In this document: one piece after another, positions 1 through 7,917 of the stretch
Numbering within the stretch: position 1 is the first letter of the stretch
How the letters are laid out: each line of letters opens with the position of its first letter
NCBI GenBank assembly: GCA_964649795.1
Contig: CAZYQY010000001.1
Coordinates: forward strand, 1-64,000
Length of the DNA: 64,000 nt
Origin: JABMPX01 sp964649795
GTDB lineage: Bacteria > Patescibacteriota > Minisyncoccia > Portnoybacterales > UBA2143
Direction of reading: 5' to 3'
Program-made: the position numbers and the translations under genes
Notes under the pieces: generated by a model
What the model was told of the DNA's origin: nothing
Seen by the model: the letters and a program-made list of their open reading frames with translations, nothing else
Database searches by the model: none

Positions 1-54
1 TAAGGCGCCTGTTTTGGGAACAGGAGATCCCGGGTTCAAATCCCGGCACTCCGA
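1..54 (+). tRNA. tRNA-Pro(TGG), 5' end cut by window
   Basis: The 3' two thirds of a tRNA are present. The anticodon loop reads TTTGGGA, giving anticodon TGG. A T arm (CCGGG, loop TTCAAAT, CCCGG) is followed by the 3' acceptor strand CACTCCG and discriminator A. No CCA is encoded. The 5' acceptor strand and D arm lie outside the window. Confidence 0.85.
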
Positions 55-67
55 CAACAAAGAATAC

Positions 68-139
68 GCGGGTATCGTATAGTGGCTATTATCACAGATT
101 TCCAATCTGTTGACGAGGGTTCGACTCCCTCTACCCGCT
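68..139 (+). tRNA. tRNA-Gly(TCC)
   Basis: Full cloverleaf. Acceptor GCGGGTA pairs with TACCCGC, the discriminator is T, the anticodon stem ACAGA/TCTGT encloses loop TTTCCAA with anticodon TCC, and the T loop is TTCGACT. No CCA is encoded, so maturation needs the CCA-adding enzyme found at 6398-7840. It lies 13 nt after tRNA-Pro, so the two are probably cotranscribed. Confidence 0.93.
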
Positions 140-148
140 CTAAATAAC

Positions 149-182
149 AAAAAGGCAATCGAATTAAACGATCGCCTTTTTG
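149..182. terminator. Bidirectional terminator between tRNA-Gly and HU gene
   Basis: The hairpin arms AAAGGC-ATCG and CGAT-GCCTTT are flanked by A and T runs on both sides. It can stop the rightward tRNA transcript and the leftward HU transcript. Confidence 0.75.
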
Positions 183-205
183 TTTTACTTTCGAAAGCAA
201 AACTT

Positions 206-475
206 CTATTTAACAGCGTCTTTTAACGACTTGCCTGCTTTGAATTTCGGTACTTTAGTAGCAGCAATTTTAATCTTTTCTCCAGTCCGCGGATTAACTC
301 CCATGCGAGCCGCTCTTTTAGAAACACTGAATTTGCCAAAACCAGTTATAATAATTTCTTGTCCTTTAGAAAGAGCGCTTGTTATTGTATCAAGAACAGC
401 ATTAACTACATCCCCTGCCTGTTTTTTTGAATCACAAACTTTGGCAACTTCTTCAATTAAATCTTCTTTAGTCAT
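206..475 (-). CDS. hup: HU family DNA-binding protein
   Basis: An 89-residue nucleoid-associated protein of the HU/IHF family, the usual length for HU. The N-terminal helices begin MTKEDLIEEVA. The GFGKFSV segment leads into the DNA-wrapping beta arm, where the family signature RMGVNPRTGE (about residues 57-66) includes the intercalating proline P62. HU bends and compacts DNA as a dimer. The gene is monocistronic, with a terminator just downstream (149-182). Its leader carries the motif AAAGGTCGAA about 26 nt before the ATG, shared with two other minus-strand genes in this window. The start is the only ATG that gives the full first helix. Confidence 0.95.
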   Translation of the reverse strand: MTKEDLIEEVAKVCDSKKQAGDVVNAVLDTITSALSKGQEIIITGFGKFSVSKRAARMGVNPRTGEKIKIAATKVPKFKAGKSLKDAVK

Positions 476-497
476 AATTTTAAGTTTTTTTATTTTT

Positions 498-512
498 TAC
501 TTTCGACCTTTA
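498..512 (-). promoter_or_regulatory. Leader motif AAAGGTCGAA upstream of HU gene
   Basis: On the minus strand AAAGGTCGAA plus AGTA lies 26 nt before the HU start codon. Near-identical copies lie 25-33 nt upstream of the genes starting at 6282 and 29837. The function is unknown; this is a recurrence seen by eye. Confidence 0.35.
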
Positions 513-578
513 TTATTTCCTCCTCATATATTTTAGCTTTATTGCTTATTTTATCAAGCTTTCCTGTGGATAACCTAA

Positions 579-1367
579 TCAATCAATAGAAACTATTTCT
601 TGTATCCTTTGTATTTTTTTTGCCTTATTTTTTTGGCCCATTTCTATTAAAACAGCATTAATTTCAACTGGACCCTGGGCAACTTCGTATTTAAAACCTG
701 TTTGTTTGAGAAAATTTTCTATAGCAGTTTCTTTATCAGCGCCTAAACTTGAATTGCTTGGGCCAACCATACCAACATCTGATATATATGCAGTCCCATT
801 AGGGAGAATGCGATTATCAGCAGTAGGAATATGAGTATGAGTGCCTAAAACAGCAGAAACACGGCCATCTAAGTACCAGCCCATGCATATTTTTTCTGCA
901 GTGGCTTCTGCATGCCAATCAACAAGAATAATATCTGCTTTCTCAGCTTCGTCCTCTAGAATTTCATCAGCTTTTCTAAAAGGGCAGTCGTAGTTTGAAC
1001 TCATAAAAACTCGGCCAATCAGATTGATTATAAGAACCTTTCTAGTCCCTATTTCAATTAAACTATACCCTTGGCCAGGCAGTCCTGGCGGGAAATTAGC
1101 CGGCCTTATTAATTGCAATTTCCTATTTTCCAAAAGAGAGGCAGTTTGTTTTTGGCTCCAAGTATGATCTCCTAAAGTAACTAATCCAACTCCTGTTTCT
1201 AAAATTTCATTCAAGCATTTTTCTGTAATTCCTTTTCCATGGGCTGAATTTTCTCCATTAGCCACAATTAAATCCGGTTGGTATTTTTTTTGCCATTTAG
1301 GCATAATTTCTTTAAGAGCTTCACGGCCTGGCTGGCCAACAATATCCCCAAAAAATAAAACTTTCAT
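579..1367 (-). CDS. YmdB/TIGR00282 family metallophosphoesterase
   Basis: 262 residues, the normal size for the family of Bacillus subtilis YmdB, a 2',3'-cAMP phosphodiesterase. Visible metal-site motifs in order are GDIVGQPGR near residue 7, ANGENSAHGKG near 36, GDHTW, DWHAEATAEK and GTHTHIPTAD. These match the dinuclear-metal calcineurin-like fold. It lies 13 nt downstream of rny, so the two form a likely operon; the same rny-ymdB order occurs in Firmicutes, where the pair links RNA decay to cell-fate decisions. The substrate here is inferred from family only. Confidence 0.9.
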   Translation of the reverse strand: MKVLFFGDIVGQPGREALKEIMPKWQKKYQPDLIVANGENSAHGKGITEKCLNEILETGVGLVTLGDHTWSQKQTASLLENRKLQLIRPANFPPGLPGQGYSLIEIGTRKVLIINLIGRVFMSSNYDCPFRKADEILEDEAEKADIILVDWHAEATAEKICMGWYLDGRVSAVLGTHTHIPTADNRILPNGTAYISDVGMVGPSNSSLGADKETAIENFLKQTGFKYEVAQGPVEINAVLIEMGQKNKAKKIQRIQEIVSID

Positions 1368-1380
1368 AAATTGATTTATA

Positions 1381-2913
1381 TTATCTTGCGTATTCTACTA
1401 CTCTTGTTTCTCTAATTACATTAACTTTAATTTCTCCAGGATATTTTAGTTCCTGATGTATTTGTTCAGCAATGTCTTTAGCTAATTTATGGGCTTCTAA
1501 ATCATTTATTTCCTCTGGCTGGACAAAGACGCGTATTTCCCGGCCAGCTTGGATAGCATAAGCTTTTTCTATGCCTTTGAATGAATTAGCTACATTTTCT
1601 AATTCTTCTAAGCGCTTAAGATAAGCTTCTAATGTGTCTTTTCTGGCTCCAGGCCGGGATCCTGAAATAGCATCAGCTACTTGGACAATAATTGATTCCA
1701 AACTTTCAAATGGATATTCTTCATGATGGGCCTGCATTGCTTCAATCACTTTTTCATCAGCATCAAATTTTTTAAGTATTTTCCTGCCAATTTCAACGTG
1801 TGAGCCCTGAATTTCATGGTCAACTGCTTTGCCAATATCATGGAAAAGACCGGCTTTTTTAGATATATCAACATTAGCTCCCAATTCAGAGGCAATAGCT
1901 CCAGCTAGATGGGCTACTTCTAAAGAATGCAAAAGCACGTTCTGTCCATAGCTGGTTCGGAAACGAAGACGACCTAACAACTTAATTAGCTGTGGATTAA
2001 GACCTGCTATGCCAACATCATAAACAGCAGCTTCCCCTGCTTCTTGAATTTTTTCACCTATTTGTTTCTTTGCCTCCTCAACTGTTTCCTCTATCCTGGC
2101 TGGTTGAATTCGTCCGTCAAGGAGCAACTTCTCCAAAGACATTTTAGCAATTTGCCTGCGAATAGGGTCAAAGCCAGAGACAACAATAGCTCCTGGCGTA
2201 TCATCAACTAATATTTCCACTCCGGTTAATTTTTCTAATGTTTTTATATTCCTGCCCTCTTTACCAATAACTCTTCCTTTAAGATCGTCGCTTGGTAAAT
2301 TAACAGTTGTTGATGTCATTTCACTGGCTTGCGAAGCAGCATACCTCTGCATAGCCAAAGCAATAATTTTCTTAGCTTTTTTATTTAGTTCCTCTTGCCC
2401 TTCTTTTTCTAAATGATTTATTCTTTCTAAAAGAATCTGCTGATGTTCTTTTTCAGCTGTCACTAAAAGCTCTGATTTAGCTTGCTCTTGGGAAAGCTTG
2501 GATATTCTTTCCAATTCTTTCAACTGTTTTTGACTAAGAGCATTTAATTCCTCTTTAATCTTTTTGACTTTTTGGACTTTAAGTTTAAAATCAGAATAAT
2601 CCTTTTCTAATTGACTGCTTTTCTGGTCAACATTCTGCTCTTTCTTAATTATCCTTTCCTCCATTCTGGTTAATTGTTTTTGCCTGTCTTTTTCCTGCTC
2701 TTTAATTTCTCCTAATATCCCATTCGCTTTTTCTTTGGCTTTAAGAAGGGTTTCTTTAGCTTCCTCTTTTGCCTGGCTGATTAATTTATTTAATTTTGAT
2801 TCAATAGTCCCGGCTTGTTTTTTAGCAATAGTTTGACGAGTATAATAACCTAAAACTGAACCGGTTATTAATGTTCCAATAACGGTTCCAATAAACAGGA
2901 TTAAATTGTTCAT
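1381..2913 (-). CDS. rny: Ribonuclease Y
   Basis: 510 residues, typical for RNase Y, the membrane-bound endoribonuclease that starts bulk mRNA decay. Domains in order: an N-terminal transmembrane helix (about 4-24), a long charged coiled coil (about 40-190), a KH domain with GRVIGKEGRNIKTLE (near 213), and an HD domain with HSLEVAHLAG and the metal-binding FHDIGKAVDHE. The C-terminal domain ends in VVEYAR, as usual for the family. It is followed by the YmdB-type gene. PNPase, RNase Y's usual partner in mRNA decay, is encoded at 9317. Confidence 0.96.
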   Translation of the reverse strand: MNNLILFIGTVIGTLITGSVLGYYTRQTIAKKQAGTIESKLNKLISQAKEEAKETLLKAKEKANGILGEIKEQEKDRQKQLTRMEERIIKKEQNVDQKSSQLEKDYSDFKLKVQKVKKIKEELNALSQKQLKELERISKLSQEQAKSELLVTAEKEHQQILLERINHLEKEGQEELNKKAKKIIALAMQRYAASQASEMTSTTVNLPSDDLKGRVIGKEGRNIKTLEKLTGVEILVDDTPGAIVVSGFDPIRRQIAKMSLEKLLLDGRIQPARIEETVEEAKKQIGEKIQEAGEAAVYDVGIAGLNPQLIKLLGRLRFRTSYGQNVLLHSLEVAHLAGAIASELGANVDISKKAGLFHDIGKAVDHEIQGSHVEIGRKILKKFDADEKVIEAMQAHHEEYPFESLESIIVQVADAISGSRPGARKDTLEAYLKRLEELENVANSFKGIEKAYAIQAGREIRVFVQPEEINDLEAHKLAKDIAEQIHQELKYPGEIKVNVIRETRVVEYAR

Positions 2914-3033
2914 AAATTGATTTCATTTCAAATCTCATAATTATTGTCCTAGCATAATTTTAGAGAATAATTAGGGGCAATTTAAATGATAAGTTTAAGT
3001 AATAAATTTAATTAACAAATTAAGTGTAGCAAA

Positions 3034-3066
3034 CAAAAAAAGACCTGTCAATGACAGGTCTTTTTT
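3034..3066 (-). terminator. Rho-independent terminator after nusA
   Basis: GACCTGTC and GACAGGTC form a tight hairpin bounded by A and T runs, starting 5 nt past the nusA stop codon. The symmetric A/T flanks let it work in either direction, but only nusA ends here. Confidence 0.88.
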
Positions 3067-3070
3067 CCCT

Positions 3071-4294
3071 CTATTTCTTTTCTTTTTTAATTGTTTTCTT
3101 TCTGGTTTCTTTCTTTTTTCGGGGCTCTTCTTTATTAGTTTTTTGAGAAACAATATCAATTTTCCAATTAGTCAATTTAGCAGCTAATCGGACATTTTGT
3201 CCTTTAATGCCAATAGCTAAAGAAAGCTGGTCTTCAGGAACAATTGCTTTTGCCTGATTCTTTGCTTTATCTATTTCCACTTTCAATACTTTAGCTGGTG
3301 ATAAAGAAGCGCTAATGAATTCAGCTGGGCTTTCTGACCATTCAACAATATCAATTTTTTCTCCGGACAACTCGTTAATCACTGCCTGAACTCTAGTTCC
3401 TTTCTGACCTATCATAGAGCCTATTGGATCAACTCTTTCTTCATTGGCAATAACAGCAATTTTAGAACGAGAACCAGCTTCTCTCACAACTGATTTTATT
3501 TCAACTGTTCCAGAACTAATCTCTGGAACTTCTAATGCAAAAAGCTGGCTAATCATTTTAGGGTGAGCTCTGGAAAGAGAAATTGTTGGCCCATGAGAAT
3601 CCTTTTGAACTTCTGTAATATATACCCTTAATCTTTGTCCTATTTTATAATATTCTCCAGGAATTTGCTCTTCAGGAAATAAAAGGCCCGTTGTTTTTCC
3701 TATATCCATAAATACATTATTATTTTCTATTCTTTGCACAATACCGCTCACTATTTGCCCTTCTTTTTCTTTGTATTCGTCATAAATAACTTCCCTTTCT
3801 GCTTCTCTAATTCGTTGAATAATAACTTGCTTAGCTGTTTGAGCGGCAATCCTTCCGAAATCATGATTAATTTCTAAAGGAAATTCTATCTCATCTTCTA
3901 GCTTAATATTTTTAAGCTTGCTTTTTGATAAATTAGTTTCTTTAACAGATATTTTTTTAGCATCTTCAACCATAACATGTCTTTCTGAATTAAACCTTAC
4001 TTTTTTTTCATCTATAGATTCTTCTTGGTCAAATTCTTGATCCTTTATATTAGCTTCTTCATTGTCTGTTTCTACTCTTAACATAGATTCATCGACAACT
4101 AATTTCACTTGAGAAACTTTTATTTGGCCAGTGCTTAAATCTAATTTTACTTTAATGTTTTGGCCGCGCCGATTGTATTCTTTTTTGTAAGCAGCTGCCA
4201 ATGCCAATTCAATAGTTTCGACAACTTTTTCTTTGGCAATGCCTTTTTCTTCGCAAATTTGTTCAATAATAGAACTAAATATTTTCGTGTCCAT
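3071..4294 (-). CDS. nusA: Transcription termination/antitermination factor NusA
   Basis: 407 residues. The N-terminal RNA-polymerase-binding domain begins MDTKIFSSIIEQICEEKGI. An acidic insert (about 70-95) precedes the S1 domain (EGQIVSGIVQRIENNNVFMD, about 175-235). Two KH domains follow: one with GSMIGQKGTRVQAV, one with AIGIKGQNVRLAAKL. It ends in a basic Lys/Arg tail and lacks the acidic-repeat domains of E. coli NusA. It binds elongating polymerase and nascent RNA to modulate pausing. Unlike the usual rimP-nusA-infB cluster it stands alone between a hairpin leader and its own terminator. Confidence 0.95.
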   Translation of the reverse strand: MDTKIFSSIIEQICEEKGIAKEKVVETIELALAAAYKKEYNRRGQNIKVKLDLSTGQIKVSQVKLVVDESMLRVETDNEEANIKDQEFDQEESIDEKKVRFNSERHVMVEDAKKISVKETNLSKSKLKNIKLEDEIEFPLEINHDFGRIAAQTAKQVIIQRIREAEREVIYDEYKEKEGQIVSGIVQRIENNNVFMDIGKTTGLLFPEEQIPGEYYKIGQRLRVYITEVQKDSHGPTISLSRAHPKMISQLFALEVPEISSGTVEIKSVVREAGSRSKIAVIANEERVDPIGSMIGQKGTRVQAVINELSGEKIDIVEWSESPAEFISASLSPAKVLKVEIDKAKNQAKAIVPEDQLSLAIGIKGQNVRLAAKLTNWKIDIVSQKTNKEEPRKKKETRKKTIKKEKK

Positions 4295-4303
4295 ATTTTT
4301 ATG

Positions 4304-4334
4304 AAAAGCTCGTTCTGGGAACGAGCTTTTTTTT
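4304..4334. promoter_or_regulatory. Hairpin in the nusA 5' leader
   Basis: AAAGCTCGTT and AACGAGCTTT pair perfectly around CTGGG, only about 10 nt before the nusA ATG. On the plus strand eight T follow it, so it looks like a terminator pointing away from nusA. On the minus strand it would sit in the nusA leader next to the initiation region. A bidirectional terminator insulating nusA or an autoregulatory leader are both possible. Confidence 0.5.
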
Positions 4335-4648
4335 CATGACTTTCTAATTTTAGTTTAGCATAAATAAGATTTTCTTGTCAATCAATTAATAATAATAATT
4401 AATATATAAATTTATTATTATTATTATAACCCTTAAAATTGTTAATAAATAGTTTTTTTAATTCTATTATTGATTATTATAAAATCAAAAACTGTTAATT
4501 TACATTATAATAATTTGTTGATAAATTATTAATAAGAATTTTATAATAATTTAATTTTAATAAAAGAATAATTATTTATATATATTTTATTATTTATATA
4601 TATCTATATTCAAAATCTACTAATAATAAACTGTTTAGAATATGGGTA
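4335..4648. other. Extremely AT-rich gene-free stretch
   Basis: About 310 bp between the nusA leader and malic enzyme are almost all A and T, with many TAATAA, TTATTA and TATATAT runs. No open frame, tRNA or convincing hairpin was seen. It probably holds the nusA promoter and the 3' end of the malic enzyme transcript; the exact boxes cannot be picked out of such low-complexity sequence. Confidence 0.6.
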
Positions 4649-5794
4649 TTAGTTGTTTATTTTTTTAATACTTAAAGCTATTTTTTCAGCAACGCCTTTT
4701 TCAAAAACGCTTGGGATAATTTTATTAGGAGTTGGATTTTTAACTAAAGAAGCTAAAGTTTGCGCAGCAGTTAATTTTATTTTCTGGCTCACTTTATTAA
4801 TTCTGTTGTCTAAAAGCCCACGGAAAATTCCTGGGAAAGCTAATATATTATTAATTTGATTTTTAAAGTCGCTTCTGCCAGTGGCTGTAATAACTGCTCC
4901 TGCTTGTTCAGCGTCTTTAGGCATAATCTCAGGGACAGGATTAGCCATAGCAAAAACAATTGCTTGGGAATTCATTTTTTTAACCCATTCTTTTTTAAGA
5001 ACATTAGGCGCTGAAAGTCCTATAAAAACATCACTTTTTTCAATAACGCTTTCAATGCGGCCCTTTAGTTTTTCTAAATTAGTTATTTTAGAAATTTCTT
5101 TTTTAGCCGGATTAAGACCAGCCCTATTTTTATAAATAGCTCCTTGCCTGTCAATAAGAATAATTTTTTTAGCTCCATAACTAAAAAGAAGCTTAGTGGT
5201 GGCAATGCCAGCTGCTCCTGCGCCATTAACAATTATTTTTATCTGGTTAATTTTTTTATTAACCACTTTTAGGGCATTAATTAAAGCAGCCAAGATAACA
5301 ATGGCAGTCCCATGCTGGTCATCATGGAAAACTGGGATATCTAATTCTTTTTTTAATTCTTCTTCTATAACAAAACAATCAGGAGCTTTAATATCTTCTA
5401 AATTAATACCGCCAAAACCAGGAGCAATCATTTTAACGGCCTTAATAACATCTTGATTGTTCTGACTATTAAGGCAAATTGGATAAGCATCAATATTGGC
5501 GAATTTTTTAAAAAGCAGACACTTACCCTCCATAACTGGCAATGCGGCTTCTGCTCCAATATTGCCCAATCCCAGAACAGCTGTTCCATTAGTTACAACA
5601 GCTATGCTGTTGCCTTTAATAGTGTATTCATAAACATCTGAAGGGTTCTTAAAAATCTTGCGGCACGGTTCAGCTACCCCAGGCGTATAAGCAATACTCA
5701 AATCATTTTTATTTTTTAAAGGCACTTTACAATTAACCTCTAATTTACCTTTTTTATTTTTATGTAATTCTAATGATTTTTTATAATAATTCAT
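4649..5794 (-). CDS. NAD(P)-dependent malic enzyme (oxaloacetate-decarboxylating)
   Basis: 381 residues, the short bacterial malic enzyme form without the phosphotransacetylase-like tail of MaeB. It converts malate to pyruvate and CO2 with NAD(P) reduction. Key segments: IAYTPGVAEPC (catalytic Tyr near 36), the Lys-bearing ALPVMEGKC, the metal-binding IPVFHDDQHGTAIV, and the Rossmann motif VNGAGAAGIA near 189. The C-terminal KNPTPNKIIPSVFEKGV segment is typical. In a genome of this reduced type it is one of few carbon-metabolism genes and could balance NADH and pyruvate. Cofactor preference cannot be read from sequence with certainty. Confidence 0.93.
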   Translation of the reverse strand: MNYYKKSLELHKNKKGKLEVNCKVPLKNKNDLSIAYTPGVAEPCRKIFKNPSDVYEYTIKGNSIAVVTNGTAVLGLGNIGAEAALPVMEGKCLLFKKFANIDAYPICLNSQNNQDVIKAVKMIAPGFGGINLEDIKAPDCFVIEEELKKELDIPVFHDDQHGTAIVILAALINALKVVNKKINQIKIIVNGAGAAGIATTKLLFSYGAKKIILIDRQGAIYKNRAGLNPAKKEISKITNLEKLKGRIESVIEKSDVFIGLSAPNVLKKEWVKKMNSQAIVFAMANPVPEIMPKDAEQAGAVITATGRSDFKNQINNILAFPGIFRGLLDNRINKVSQKIKLTAAQTLASLVKNPTPNKIIPSVFEKGVAEKIALSIKKINN

Positions 5795-5862
5795 ATTTTT
5801 CTAAAATTAGCTAAGCATTAAACATAACTTACACCATTGCGCCTAAAAATCAACCAAGACCG

Positions 5863-5981
5863 CGTCCTTGTGCTAAAATTTACCAGTGGAGATACTGGGA
5901 GTCGAACCCAGATTTCAGCAATGCGAATGCTGTGTATTGCCATTATACTATATCCCCTTAATGATTTTGCATTTAAGGACG
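5863..5981. repeat. Imperfect inverted repeat flanking tRNA-Ala
   Basis: CGTCCTTGTGCTAAAATT before the tRNA matches the reverse complement of AATGATTTTGCATTTAAGG plus ACG after it, with small gaps. The CGTCCTT/AAGGACG ends pair perfectly. It could be a processing stem around the precursor or a relative of the GTCCTT...AAGGAC palindromes at 29440-37412. Confidence 0.4.
5887..5957 (-). tRNA. tRNA-Ala(CGC)
   Basis: Acceptor GGGGATA pairs with TATCTCC and includes the alanine identity pair G3:U70, with discriminator A. The anticodon stem CAGCA/TGCTG holds loop TTCGCAT (anticodon CGC). The T loop is TTCGACT. No CCA is encoded. Confidence 0.92.
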
Positions 5982-6000
5982 TGTTCCAAATATAAATCCT

Positions 6001-6282
6001 TTAACTATCCAACTCTTTAATTTCTTTCTCACCTTTTTTTAATTCTTTAACCTGCTCTTTATCTAATCCCAGAAGTAGTGTCTGGAACTCACCCATGTGG
6101 GTTTTCTCTTCTCTGGCAATATCTAATAAAGCTTTTTTCATCTTTCTGTTTTGTGTCATAGCAGCCAATTGTTCATATAAATTAACCGCATCTAATTCAG
6201 CAATCATGCCTAATCGCAGGATCTCTTTATCTAAATCTTTTTTATTAACTTTTTTTAAATCTAAAGGCGATTGAGCTAACAT
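6001..6282 (-). CDS. EncFtn-like ferritin family protein
   Basis: 93 residues, two helices with the iron-site pattern of encapsulated ferritins: E29, Y36, E59 and H62 (segments AELDAVNLYEQ and REEKTHMGEF). The spacing is the same as E32, Y39, E62 and H65 of the Rhodospirillum rubrum protein. EncFtn subunits are half ferritins that form annular decamers with ferroxidase sites between subunits and are normally packed in an encapsulin shell. No encapsulin gene lies nearby, and the acidic tail lacks an obvious encapsulin-targeting peptide. A good SD (AAGGAG) precedes the ATG. Family assignment is by residue pattern; a rubrerythrin-like fold is the alternative. Confidence 0.75.
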   Translation of the reverse strand: MLAQSPLDLKKVNKKDLDKEILRLGMIAELDAVNLYEQLAAMTQNRKMKKALLDIAREEKTHMGEFQTLLLGLDKEQVKELKKGEKEIKELDS

Positions 6283-6302
6283 TTTTTTATCTCCTTAATT
6301 AT

Positions 6303-6318
6303 TTTTCTCGACCTTTTT
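6303..6318 (-). promoter_or_regulatory. Leader motif AAAGGTCGA upstream of ferritin-like gene
   Basis: On the minus strand AAAAAGGTCGAGAAAA lies about 25 nt before the ATG and upstream of the SD. It is the second of three copies of this motif, all in short leaders of small minus-strand genes. Confidence 0.35.
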
Positions 6319-6321
6319 ATT

Positions 6322-6397
6322 TGGTCGGAGCGACTGGATTCGAACCAGCGATCTCGGCGTCCCGAACGCCGCGCCTTAGCCACTAGGCCACGCTCCG
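6322..6397 (-). tRNA. tRNA-Pro(CGG), CCA encoded
   Basis: Acceptor CGGAGCG pairs with CGCTCCG. The discriminator A is followed by an encoded CCA. The anticodon stem CGGCG/CGCCG holds loop TTCGGGA (anticodon CGG). Its 5' base directly abuts the stop codon of the cca gene, so the tRNA is probably cut from the cca mRNA. Confidence 0.93.
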
Positions 6398-7840
6398 TTA
6401 TTTTACCCAGTATTTTTCTTTTATTTCTAAATCAATTTCTTGTTTTTTTTCTTTAACTTTTTTTGTTTTATTTTCCAATTCCTTATCAGAGAGATTGTTT
6501 AATTTCTCGGCTCTTTGAGAAAGTTTTTGTCTAGTATTAAGTTTTGGCTCTTCTAATGCTTCTGCCAAGAGCGCCTCTATAATCAATCCCAAGCGAGGCC
6601 CCGGCTTAATTTTAAGAATTTTTATTAAATCATTGCCATTGATTTTCAGCATTTTGGCGGAAATAGGGTCTTGAGAAACTTTTTCGATAATATATCGGAG
6701 GTGGCGCAGTTTATAGGGAATGGCTTTAGGGCAGCCACTGCCTAATCTATCAGCTACTCTCAGTTTAATCAAGTCATCAATATTCTTAAGGCCAACCCTG
6801 CGCAATAATCGACGCACTCCCGCTTCTGTAACTTCTTCAACATCATAGACAAACATATGATTGCGAATTAAAAGAGCTACTTTTTCAATAGTTTTTTTAG
6901 GGAATTTAAGGCGTTGTAAAATATTAACAGCAAATCTGGCTCCTAACTGGTCGTGATTGTAGAAAGTGGATTCAGGGCCCTGGCCTCTTTTAGTTTGAGG
7001 TTTGGCAATGTCGTGAAATAAAGCTGCTAAGCGAACATCTAAGTCATACTTTTTTTGAGCGGCAAATTTTAAAGAGAGAACTAAATGCTGGTAAATAGTA
7101 TAAACATGATGTCGATTTTGGCTAATATTAATACCTTTTTCTAATTCCGGGATAATATGTTTTAACAAGCCGGTTTCTTTTAATAGTTCAATTCCCTGGT
7201 CTGGTCTTTCAGCTATAATAATTCTAATTAATTCATCGCGAATTCTTTCTTTGGCAATTGCTTGAAGCCATTTAGCGTTTTTTTGTATAGCTTTGAAAGT
7301 TTTGTTCTCTATTTCGAAATCTAGTTCTATTGCCAATCTAACAGCTCTTAACATTCTTAAAGCGTCTTCATTAAAACGATCTTCGGCATTATTAACGGTC
7401 CGGATAAATTTTTTCTTTAAATCCTTTTGTCCGTCAAATAAATCAACAATTTTTCCTGCTTTATCCAAAGCCAATGCATTAATAGTAAAGTCTCGTCTGG
7501 ATAAATCCTCTTTTAGGTCTGAGGTGAAACTGATTTTGTCAGGATGACGCTTGTCAGTATATTTTTGTTCGGTTCTAAAAGTGGTAATTTCTATTTCTTG
7601 AAGGGTTTTTTCCTTGCTTTTGGTTTTAACAGTGACTGTACCAAAATTATTTTGATAAAAACTGTCTGAGAATATTTTTTGAATTTGTTCTGGATTAGCT
7701 TTAGTTGTAATGTCCCAATCCTTGGGTTTTTTATTTAGTAAAATATCTCGCAAGCAACCACCAACCACATAGGCCTCAAATTTGGCTTTTTCTAATTTAT
7801 TTAAGATGTTTCTAATTTCTGTGGATAATTTTATTTTCAT
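6398..7840 (-). CDS. cca: CCA-adding tRNA nucleotidyltransferase with HD domain
   Basis: 480 residues from the chosen start. The class II nucleotidyltransferase head has the GG (27-28), LRD (30-32) and DWD (41-43) motifs. The RRDFTINALAL and EDALRMLRAVR motifs follow, then an HD domain with LAALFHDIAKP. It adds or repairs the 3' CCA of tRNAs; five of the nine tRNAs here lack an encoded CCA. An in-frame ATG at 7870 is rejected because a promoter (TTGATT, 17 nt, TACAAT) overlaps it and would start transcription downstream. The stop codon touches the 5' end of tRNA-Pro. Confidence 0.95.
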   Translation of the reverse strand: MKIKLSTEIRNILNKLEKAKFEAYVVGGCLRDILLNKKPKDWDITTKANPEQIQKIFSDSFYQNNFGTVTVKTKSKEKTLQEIEITTFRTEQKYTDKRHPDKISFTSDLKEDLSRRDFTINALALDKAGKIVDLFDGQKDLKKKFIRTVNNAEDRFNEDALRMLRAVRLAIELDFEIENKTFKAIQKNAKWLQAIAKERIRDELIRIIIAERPDQGIELLKETGLLKHIIPELEKGINISQNRHHVYTIYQHLVLSLKFAAQKKYDLDVRLAALFHDIAKPQTKRGQGPESTFYNHDQLGARFAVNILQRLKFPKKTIEKVALLIRNHMFVYDVEEVTEAGVRRLLRRVGLKNIDDLIKLRVADRLGSGCPKAIPYKLRHLRYIIEKVSQDPISAKMLKINGNDLIKILKIKPGPRLGLIIEALLAEALEEPKLNTRQKLSQRAEKLNNLSDKELENKTKKVKEKKQEIDLEIKEKYWVK

Positions 7841-7917
7841 TTTTTTGTTTTTATGATAAAATTGTAGCATGGATAAAATGCAGAATCAATAAGTTTTTAG
7901 TTCTTTTAATTAAAGAA

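Noticed and set aside
180..536. Open frame of 118 codons on the plus strand
   Set aside because: It lies antisense to the HU gene, which has clear family motifs.
7841..7870. Ten-residue N-terminal extension of the CCA enzyme
   Set aside because: A promoter overlaps this segment, so the upstream ATG would not be in the transcript.
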